From Rhodococcus sp. (in: high G+C Gram-positive bacteria) (lineage in GTDB: Bacteria > Actinomycetota > Actinomycetes > Mycobacteriales > Mycobacteriaceae), in contig JAAYXN010000317.1 of assembly GCA_012515885.1 (NCBI GenBank), forward strand, positions 1 through 6,610: 6,610 nt of DNA, given 5' to 3'. The first letter of the stretch is position 1; each line of letters begins with the position of its first letter. This document shows, piece after piece, positions 1-5,432 of this stretch. The notes under the pieces were generated by a model. That model was not told where the DNA came from, ran no database searches, and saw only the letters and a list, made by a program, of their open reading frames with translations. The translations under genes were made by a program, and so were the position numbers.

Positions 1-360
1 ATGAGCAACGACACCGCGAAGCACGCAGCCGCCGTCGCCCCCAAGGAAGTGGTAGCGGACATCAAGAAGTTCCTCGCCGCCCACGGCAAGGCAGGCAATG
101 CTGTGATTCAGCCAGTCGGTGAGGGCAAGGTACGGATCACTCTCGTTGCCGAAGACGGCATCCTGGGTGACCAGGTCGTGCGCGATCTGGCAACGGCCCA
201 CGCGGTTGTGGAAGCAGTGTCGAACCTCACCGAATCACCCGATTGGGATCGTGAACTGACCAGTAAGGTCACCCCGCGCAAGGGGCACTTCGCCAAGATG
301 GCTGGCTGGGTCGCTCATCAGACGCGGTTCCCTAAGGCGCGCAACGAGCCGATCAGCTAG
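1..360 (+). CDS. Small hypothetical protein, 119 aa
   Basis: I do not recognise this protein and assign no function. The frame opens with ATG at the first base of the window, so no ribosome binding site can be seen and the true start could lie upstream. The N-terminus (MSNDTAKH, then an Ala-rich stretch) reads like a natural one, and the frame ends at TAG. It is soluble, with no signal peptide or membrane segment. A helix-like stretch (about residues 14-30) is followed by alternating hydrophobic residues suggesting beta strands (34-53), a long helix-like stretch (56-77), and a basic C-terminal part with Lys, Arg, His and Trp (about 88-115). It has no cysteines and no recognisable catalytic motif. 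Codon use has the GC-rich third positions of its neighbours. It is convergent with ctaA and separated from it by a strong inverted repeat. Confidence 0.75.
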   Translation: MSNDTAKHAAAVAPKEVVADIKKFLAAHGKAGNAVIQPVGEGKVRITLVAEDGILGDQVVRDLATAHAVVEAVSNLTESPDWDRELTSKVTPRKGHFAKMAGWVAHQTRFPKARNEPIS

Positions 361-400
361 TCACTCAATCAGCGCGCGACACGGCAAGAGCAAAACTGCA

Positions 401-448
401 CAGATAGGGAAGGGCGGGCGCCTGCAGGCGCCGGCCCTTCCCTATCTG
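401..448. terminator. Bidirectional terminator hairpin between convergent genes
   Basis: This is a 48-base inverted repeat with 24-base arms. The left arm begins CAGATAGGGAAGGGC and the right arm ends GCCCTTCCCTATCTG. There is one mismatch, and the centre CTGCAG leaves only a minimal loop. It lies 41 bases after the stop of the + strand gene and 36 bases beyond the stop of ctaA on the - strand, so it can serve both. Neither side has a strong T tract (TTTT lies a few bases beyond it on the - strand), which fits the hairpin-dominated terminators common in actinomycetes. Termination itself is inferred. Confidence 0.8.
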
Positions 449-483
449 AAATGTGTCCTTATTCGGCTCGGCCGTGACTGTTT

Positions 484-1467
484 CTAGCTCGCCGTGACGT
501 CGGCAGGCGCAGGAGCGGAGGGTGCGTCGTCGGGGCGCTGCCGAGTGCGTCCAGCAGCCCACAGCGCCGCGGTTGCAGCGGTGCAGACCCCGGCGCCGAG
601 CACGTGGAAGACCACCAGTACGGCCGGTACGTCGGTGAAGTACTGCACGACGCCAAGGAGGCCCTGCGCGATGACAACGCCGATAACGACCTTGAGGCGT
701 ACCTTCACGGCCTCGCTCATCCCGACGGCAGCCAAACCGCAAGCCAGGCCGATGAGCAGTGCGAGATAAGCGATGAGCATCTCCGCGTGCAGATGCACGA
801 GGGTAGGAATATCAACTTCCAGGCGCGGAACAGTGCGCTCGGGGCTCTTATCGCCCGCGTGCGGTCCGGCGCCGGTCACCATCGTGCCTGCGACCAGCGT
901 CGCGGCCAGGGCAACCCCGGACAGCGCCGTCAAGATGCGCAGCGGGCGCGGCATTTCGTCGACGATGACGCCGTCATCAGGTTCGCTGACCCGCGCGTAG
1001 AGGATTGTTGCGAGCCACACCATAAGCATCGACACCAGCAGGTGCACCGCGACCGTCCACCACAACAGGCAAGTCAGGACAGTGATACCGCCGATGACAG
1101 CCTGCAACACGGTGCCACCGGGCATAAGCCAGGCGTACACAAGAACGGTTTTGCGGCGACGGGCACGCGTGACAGCGAGAACGATCGCCGCGGCGGCGAG
1201 CACCACCACGAACGTGAGAAGACGGTTGCCGAACTCGACTGCCTGATGCAGGCCCGCTACCTCTTCGTGAGCGACGGGGGTGAAGCTGCCAGGGAAGCAC
1301 TGCGGCCACGTGGGGCAACCCAGGCCAGACGCGGTGACACGCACCGTAGCGCCGGTCACCGCGATCCCGCCCTGGGTGAGGATCGTGATGAGCGCGAGAA
1401 TGCGTTGCGTCTTCAACGAAGGCAGCGGCAAGCGGTCAACGACGCTCAAAAACCTGCGATACAACAC
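484..1467 (-). CDS. ctaA: Heme A synthase (COX15/CtaA family)
   Basis: This integral membrane enzyme (327 aa) converts heme O to heme A by hydroxylating the C8 methyl group, supplying heme a to aa3-type cytochrome c oxidase. Around eight hydrophobic segments are visible. The family signature GATVRVTASGLGCPTWPQC lies at about residues 39-57, with the loop cysteine pair Cys51/Cys57. Conserved heme-ligand histidines appear as His74 (followed by Glu78) and His142 in the first half, and as His225/His227 and His288 in the second. GTMVTGAGPHAGD (194-206) is another family block. The C-terminal tail from about 306 is Pro/Ala-rich and cytoplasmic-looking. The start is GTG, the only plausible one after an in-frame TAG 18 bases upstream, with no clear Shine-Dalgarno. 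A long hairpin separates it from the flavodoxin gene, so it probably has its own promoter. Relatives keep ctaA next to the ABC permease; here two flavoprotein genes intervene. Confidence 0.95.
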   Translation of the reverse strand: MLYRRFLSVVDRLPLPSLKTQRILALITILTQGGIAVTGATVRVTASGLGCPTWPQCFPGSFTPVAHEEVAGLHQAVEFGNRLLTFVVVLAAAAIVLAVTRARRRKTVLVYAWLMPGGTVLQAVIGGITVLTCLLWWTVAVHLLVSMLMVWLATILYARVSEPDDGVIVDEMPRPLRILTALSGVALAATLVAGTMVTGAGPHAGDKSPERTVPRLEVDIPTLVHLHAEMLIAYLALLIGLACGLAAVGMSEAVKVRLKVVIGVVIAQGLLGVVQYFTDVPAVLVVFHVLGAGVCTAATAALWAAGRTRQRPDDAPSAPAPADVTAS

Positions 1468-1474
1468 GCGCTCG

Positions 1475-1480
1475 ATGGTA
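1475..1480 (-). promoter_or_regulatory. Candidate -10 element for ctaA (possibly leaderless)
   Basis: On the - strand TACCAT fits the actinobacterial -10 pattern TAnnnT and ends seven bases before the GTG of ctaA. Transcription would then start at or next to the start codon. That fits the absence of a Shine-Dalgarno sequence: AGGGG lies too far upstream, at about 18 bases. No convincing -35 is visible. This is a weak prediction from a short motif. Confidence 0.3.
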
Positions 1481-1565
1481 TGCCCCTAGGTACTACGCCC
1501 TGTCGTTGGGTAGGTGAGTGGGGATGGTGATCGGGGAGTAATCGGAATAAGCGCGCAGACACAGG

Positions 1566-1612
1566 CGAAGGGCTGGGCCCGATCCGCAATGCGGATCGGG
1601 CCCAGCCCTTCG
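1566..1612 (-). terminator. Perfect 22-bp stem hairpin, terminator after the flavodoxin gene
   Basis: The two 22-base arms (CGAAGGGCTGGGCCC... and its exact complement) are perfect and enclose the three-base loop AAT. It begins 44 bases past the flavodoxin stop codon and ends 98 bases before the ctaA start, so it should end flavodoxin transcripts and insulate ctaA. There is no T tract after it in either direction, as is usual for actinomycete hairpin terminators. Read-through or mRNA 3'-end protection are alternative roles. Confidence 0.8.
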
Positions 1613-1656
1613 CGGTACAGCTGCGATCAGAAAGTCTGAGATCGACTAGAACAAAT

Positions 1657-2100
1657 TCAGGAGAGGAACTCCGCGGCGATCTTCTTAGCCCACTCCTCAG
1701 CCTGGTCCTTTGCCTTGACGGAACCGGAGTCGTCGTGGCGGGCGTGCTCGCCGACCTGCTCGGCACCGAGGGAGATCAGCTTGTCAGCCATGATCTCGCC
1801 GCCGCGGTTGAACGTCTCGTAGACGCTGTCGCCCATACCGAAGAGTGCGAAGCGGACGCCGGAAAGATCAGGCTCATCCTCTTCGAGGAGGTCGAAGAAC
1901 GGGCTCGCGCCTGTAGGCAGCTCGCCGTCACCATAGGTGGAGCACACAACGATGTGGAAGTTGTCGGCCTCAAGATCTGCCGGATCAAACTCCATCATGT
2001 CGTACAGCGAAACATCCTGGCCCGACAGGACATTCACTAGATGTTCTGCGACCGCTTCGGCGTTGCCAGCTTCGCTGCCGTAGAGAATCACCACTGCCAT
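1657..2100 (-). CDS. Stand-alone flavodoxin, CysJ/MioC type
   Basis: This is a cytoplasmic FMN-binding electron carrier of 147 aa, normal for a short-chain flavodoxin. The FMN phosphate loop is YGSEAGNAE (residues 7-15, normally GS-T-GN). The loops flanking the isoalloxazine ring are CSTYGDGELPTGAS (53-66) and FGMGDSVYETFNRGG (87-101), both typical of the flavodoxin domains of CysJ, cytochrome P450 reductase and MioC. The protein is acidic, as expected of a carrier that docks on basic partners. The ATG start is preceded by AAGGAG with a 10-base spacer. The gene is followed by a strong terminator. The reductase gene just upstream matches the remaining domains of a CysJ-like protein and is the obvious electron donor. 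The acceptor is unknown: no CysI-type hemoprotein is present in the window, so I do not call it cysJ. Confidence 0.93.
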   Translation of the reverse strand: MAVVILYGSEAGNAEAVAEHLVNVLSGQDVSLYDMMEFDPADLEADNFHIVVCSTYGDGELPTGASPFFDLLEEDEPDLSGVRFALFGMGDSVYETFNRGGEIMADKLISLGAEQVGEHARHDDSGSVKAKDQAEEWAKKIAAEFLS

Positions 2101-2110
2101 GGTTGTCGAG

Positions 2111-2116
2111 CTCCTT
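2111..2116 (-). promoter_or_regulatory. Ribosome binding site of the flavodoxin gene
   Basis: AAGGAG on the - strand lies 10 bases before the ATG at 2100. It is one of the strongest Shine-Dalgarno sequences in the window and fixes the start. It also shows that the flavodoxin is translated independently of the reductase gene. Confidence 0.8.
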
Positions 2117-2136
2117 CAAAATATGTCAGTGCAGTA

Positions 2137-2161
2137 CGCGAGTGCGGGTGTCGCACACGCG
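2137..2161 (-). promoter_or_regulatory. Stem-loop in the flavodoxin 5' leader
   Basis: A hairpin of nine base pairs (four plus five, with one A-A mismatch) encloses the loop ACACC as read on the - strand. It lies 20 bases upstream of the Shine-Dalgarno and does not cover it. If transcription starts just after the candidate -10 at 2171-2176, the stem would sit at the very 5' end of the mRNA, where such structures can protect against decay. No known riboswitch motif was recognised. Confidence 0.4.
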
Positions 2162-2170
2162 AATGCATGG

Positions 2171-2176
2171 ATAGTA
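2171..2176 (-). promoter_or_regulatory. Candidate -10 element for the flavodoxin gene
   Basis: TACTAT on the - strand fits TAnnnT and would give a leader of about 64 bases. There is no good -35 at 17 bases; a TTGACC lies 24 bases upstream, which is too far for normal spacing. A poor -35 with repeats and a palindrome nearby suggests a promoter that depends on an activator or is controlled by a repressor. This is inferred. Confidence 0.4.
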
Positions 2177-2183
2177 AACACAT

Positions 2184-2196
2184 CGAACTTAGTTCG
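2184..2196. promoter_or_regulatory. Palindrome CGAACTTAGTTCG, candidate operator
   Basis: This is a perfect 6+1+6 palindrome placed just upstream of the candidate -10 TACTAT, within the -10/-35 spacer, where a bound repressor would block polymerase. It resembles the actinobacterial LexA box (CGAAC-N4-GTTCG) but has a three-base spacer, so LexA binding is not claimed. The regulator is unknown. Confidence 0.4.
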
Positions 2197-2200
2197 TGCG

Positions 2201-2237
2201 GGTCAAGCTGGGTCAATCGTGCAGGCACACCGGTCAA
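2201..2237. repeat. Three helically phased GGTCAA direct repeats
   Basis: GGTCAA occurs at 2201-2206, 2211-2216 and 2232-2237, with start spacings of 10 and 21 bases, close to one and two helical turns. All copies would face the same side of the DNA (TTGACC when read toward the flavodoxin gene). They lie just upstream of the candidate flavodoxin promoter, a usual place for an activator. The two outer-right copies share a longer match (GGTCAATC-TGC). Confidence 0.45.
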
Positions 2238-2252
2238 TCATGCCGACCGGTG
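2228..2252 (-). terminator. Hairpin downstream of the reductase gene
   Basis: The eight-base arms CACCGGTC and GACCGGTG are perfect and flank a nine-base loop. The hairpin lies about 72 bases beyond the reductase stop codon and just past a C-rich stretch of the transcript. There is no T tract. It may end the reductase transcript, or it may be an operator for the flavodoxin gene, since it overlaps the third GGTCAA repeat. Confidence 0.4.
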
Positions 2253-2268
2253 CAGGTGTGCAGGTAGC

Positions 2269-2305
2269 GGGCGGGTCTGGGCGGGCGGGTAAGTATGGGG
2301 CGGGT
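2269..2305 (+). repeat. Three GGGCGGGT repeats with G-quadruplex potential
   Basis: GGGCGGGT occurs at 2269-2276, 2283-2290 and 2298-2305 (spacing 14 and 15 bases). With a further GGG at 2279-2281 the + strand has seven runs of three or more G in 36 bases, which meets the usual G3+ quadruplex pattern with loops of one to seven bases. In the - strand transcript, just after the reductase stop, the same stretch is C-rich and G-poor, the composition of a Rho loading site. Either role is inferred. Confidence 0.5.
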
Positions 2306-2323
2306 AAATGCGAACCGGCTCGG

Positions 2324-3484
2324 TCAGTAGACGTCCCGGAGGTAGCGCTTGGAGGTGCGAAGCGCGTCGACGTATTCACGTGCCTGTTCGGCGCTGTAGC
2401 GGCCGTGCGCGGTGACGACGTCGAGAAGCGCCCGGTCCACGTCTGCTGCCATAACGAGGGCATCGCCGCAGACATACACGTGAGCGCCCTCTTCTAGCCA
2501 GGCAAACAACTGTGCGCCGTGTTCAATCATGCGGTGCCACACATAGTGTTTGTCACTCTGGTCGCGCGAGAACGTGACATCTAACTGTGTGAGTACGCCG
2601 CGGCCGTGCAGAGCAACGAGTTCCTCCTCGTAGAGGAAGTCGCTGCCGCGGTTGCGGTCGCCGAAAAACAGCCAGTTCTTGCCGACGGCGCCGCGGGCCG
2701 CGCGTTCGTGCAGGAAGGCACGGAAAGGAGCGACACCGGTGCCGGGGCCGATCATGATGATGGGCGTGTCATCTCCGGGTAGCCGGAACGACTTGTTTTT
2801 GACGGGGAAGATGCCGCCAGCTCCGCCGTCGCCGATGCGGTCAGCTAGGTACGTCGAGCAGGTGCCGGTGCGCATCCGTCCAGCGGTCAGGTGCCGAACA
2901 CTTGCGACGGTGAGGTGCACGTGGTTGCCGTGCACGCTTGGTGTCGACGAAATTGAGTAGGTGCGGTGTTTGAGGGGGTCCAGTGCCGAGACGAACTCTG
3001 CTACCGGGACGGTGCCGGGGATGAGGTCGAGGACGTCGAGTACATCGCGGCCTCGCGACCACTCGTCGCGGGCAGCGCGGTCGACGGCCAGGTGGGCGAG
3101 ATCGTCGTTTCCGGCGCGCTCTGCGGCAAATTCGAGGAGGTCCCGGCCGGGGGTGCGGAGTTCGTACGAGTGCATCAGGAGGTCGCTGAGCGGGCGCTCA
3201 TGGCCTTCGACACCGTGATCGAGCGGAACACCGAGCCGCGTCACAATCGCGTTGATGAGCGCCGGATCGTTGATGGGTGTGACACCGAGGCCGTCACCGG
3301 GCTCATAGCTGATGTCGCTGTCGCCGAGGTCGAACTCAAAGTGTCGAACTTCCTTGCTGGAGCCTTGCCGAGAGAGGAGCTGATTACCGACGAGGGTGGC
3401 CCGGTACGGATTCTTCCGGTTCCAGGGTGATCGTGTCCGGGCTTGAGCGGCGGTGCGCGCCCGCGTGGCGGCCGGGCTGTTCAC
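2324..3484 (-). CDS. CysJ-like FAD/NADPH flavodoxin reductase lacking the FMN domain
   Basis: This 386 aa cytoplasmic flavoprotein matches the FAD/NADPH part of the diflavin reductase family (sulfite reductase alpha subunit, P450 reductase). After an Arg/Ala-rich leader (1-20) come the connecting/FAD domain start RKNPYRATL (23-31), SSKEVRHFEFDL and SYEPGDGLGV (59-68). FAD is held by RTYSISS (174-180) and GTCSTYLAD (207-215). NADPH is bound through IGPGTGVAPFRAFL (245-258), FFGDRNRGSDFLYEEEL (273-289), TFSRDQ (304-309) and YVCGDA (337-342). The end RYLRDVY is CysJ-like, with the terminal Tyr expected to stack on the flavin. The flavodoxin domain that precedes this in CysJ is absent and is encoded by the next gene downstream. 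The start is GTG with GAGGGAG nine bases before it. Its gap to the flavodoxin (223 bases) argues against simple coupling. The final electron acceptor cannot be read from the window. Confidence 0.93.
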   Translation of the reverse strand: MNSPAATRARTAAQARTRSPWNRKNPYRATLVGNQLLSRQGSSKEVRHFEFDLGDSDISYEPGDGLGVTPINDPALINAIVTRLGVPLDHGVEGHERPLSDLLMHSYELRTPGRDLLEFAAERAGNDDLAHLAVDRAARDEWSRGRDVLDVLDLIPGTVPVAEFVSALDPLKHRTYSISSTPSVHGNHVHLTVASVRHLTAGRMRTGTCSTYLADRIGDGGAGGIFPVKNKSFRLPGDDTPIIMIGPGTGVAPFRAFLHERAARGAVGKNWLFFGDRNRGSDFLYEEELVALHGRGVLTQLDVTFSRDQSDKHYVWHRMIEHGAQLFAWLEEGAHVYVCGDALVMAADVDRALLDVVTAHGRYSAEQAREYVDALRTSKRYLRDVY

Positions 3485-3493
3485 GGCAGGAAA

Positions 3494-3500
3494 CTCCCTC
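3494..3500 (-). promoter_or_regulatory. Ribosome binding site of the reductase gene
   Basis: GAGGGAG on the - strand lies nine bases before the GTG at 3484. It supports that start over later in-frame candidates, even though the first 20 residues look unlike the conserved domain. Confidence 0.7.
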
Positions 3501-3530
3501 GATCAGGTACTCGGTCAGGTGGGCAAAAAC

Positions 3531-3536
3531 AGGCTA
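3531..3536 (-). promoter_or_regulatory. Candidate -10 element (TAGCCT) for the reductase gene
   Basis: TAGCCT on the - strand is a good actinobacterial -10 (TAnnnT) 46 bases before the start codon. The -35 position is poor. A second candidate, TAGTCT at 3598-3603 with TTGCAC 18 bases upstream of it, lies inside a palindrome. Which is used cannot be decided from sequence. Confidence 0.35.
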
Positions 3537-3558
3537 GGCGTGTGGTGCTGGTGGCTCG

Positions 3559-3585
3559 GGTACACCGACGTTGGTCGGGGATACC
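3559..3585 (-). other. Imperfect stem-loop between the ABC permease and reductase genes
   Basis: The core is a perfect five-base stem (CCGAC/GTCGG) with a four-base loop, extended by GGTA/TACC across an internal mismatch. It could be a weak terminator for the mptB-ABC operon or part of the reductase leader if the upstream promoter at about 3600 is used. No T tract follows. Confidence 0.3.
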
Positions 3586-3596
3586 GGTCGACCAGG

Positions 3597-3608
3597 CAGA
3601 CTAGTCTG
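3597..3608. promoter_or_regulatory. Palindrome CAGACTAGTCTG, candidate operator
   Basis: This perfect 12-base palindrome extends to 16 bases with one mismatch. On the - strand it contains TAGTCT, a possible -10, with TTGCAC 18 bases upstream. A repressor bound here would directly cover such a promoter. The half-site AGAC/GTCT recalls the corynebacterial McbR site (TAGAC-N6-GTCTA), but the spacing is two bases rather than six, so McbR is not claimed. Confidence 0.35.
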
Positions 3609-3690
3609 TCCTAACTTACCGGTGCAACACTCGTTCGTGGTGCGCTCCGCAGTGCTTCGCTGCGCTTTCCGCATCCAGTTGAACACGTAA

Positions 3691-4487
3691 TTAAGTGAAG
3701 CGGAATAGCCGGACGGCGAGGATTCCGGTCACGGCCGCACAGACTGCCAAAACCACCAGGCTGAAACCGTCGATGCTGCCAGCGAGGGCAGATTCAAGCC
3801 CGTGAGCTAGAGCGCCAGAGGGCACTAGCTGTGCGGCGGTAGTCCAGGCAGGCGAGACGTCGCCGCGGACAAACAGGACGCTGCCGATCGCGACCATGAC
3901 AAACCAGAGAATGTTGGCCAGCGCGAGAACGATTTCGGCCCGCAGAGTTCCGCCCAGTAGCAGCCCCATTGCAGCAAAAGTGATTGTTCCGACCCCGATC
4001 ACCACTGCACCGAGCAGCAGTCCTGTCGGTTCCGGTCGCCAGCCCAACGCGACACCGATAGCGCCAAGAAGCACCGACTGCAACGCCACCACCAGCACCA
4101 CCGCAGCGCTCTTGCCGGCGATGATTCCCCAGCGGGGGAGCGGTGTTGCGCCGAGTCGCTTGAGAGCGCCGTAGCGGCGGTCAAAGCCCACCGCGATTGC
4201 CTGGCCGGTAAACGCCGTCGACATCACCGCGACCATCATGACCGCCGGCAAAACGGTATCCACGCGAACGTCGCCGAGGTCACCGATCGGCACCTTCGAC
4301 AGGCCGATCAGCAAGGTGATCGGAATGAACATGGTGAGCAGCAGTTGCTCGCCGTTGCGCAGGAGAAGCTTGAGCTCCATCCACGTTTGCGCCCGCAACA
4401 TATGCACAGGCGAACTTGGCCGCGGATCGGGTGCAAAGGTGCCGGGTGCGAAGCGGTTATCTGGACGTCGATCACCGATAGCGATAC

Positions 4488-4491
<4 letters not shown>
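3691..4491 (-). CDS. ABC-2 type transporter permease
   Basis: This 266 aa integral membrane protein is the transmembrane half of an ABC exporter. A cytoplasmic N-terminus rich in Pro and Arg (1-35) leads to the ABC-2 interface helix MELKLLLRNGEQL (38-50). About six membrane segments follow (roughly 48-65, 80-101, 127-149, 157-180, 185-208 and 242-262). The cytoplasmic loop FDRRYGALKRLGATPL (103-118) is the characteristic ABC-2 contact with the ATPase. PSGALAHGL (224-232) matches the conserved segment before the last helix. Its ATG overlaps the ATPase stop codon as ATGA, and AAGGAG lies eight bases upstream inside the ATPase gene, so the two are co-translated. By gene order it corresponds to Rv1457c/cg1768. 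The substrate is unknown; its place beside mptB suggests a cell-envelope molecule, by inference only. Confidence 0.92.

Positions 4492-5428
<937 letters not shown>

Positions 5429-5432
<4 letters not shown>

Noticed and set aside
604..1530. A 308-codon open frame on the + strand across ctaA
   Set aside because: It is the complement of ctaA codons in GC-rich DNA. Its product is rich in Arg, His, Gln and Asp with no domain, while the - strand frame has clear heme A synthase motifs.
2184..2196. LexA (SOS) box
   Set aside because: The half-sites fit but the spacer is three bases, not four. It is kept only as an unidentified palindrome.
2101..2323. CRISPR array, riboswitch or mobile-element end
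   Set aside because: The repeats are only 6-8 bases with no spacer/repeat regularity, no conserved aptamer (FMN, SAM or cobalamin) is recognisable, and there is no transposase or target-site duplication.
2099..2497. A 132-codon + strand frame starting in the flavodoxin/reductase gap
   Set aside because: Part of it covers the repeat-rich intergenic DNA and the rest is antisense to the reductase; no domain or ribosome binding site supports it.
2966..3430. A 154-codon + strand frame across the reductase gene
   Set aside because: It lies wholly inside a gene with intact FAD/NADPH motifs and has no ribosome binding site or recognisable domain.
3597..3608. McbR-type sulfur-regulator site
   Set aside because: The half-sites are similar but separated by two bases instead of six.
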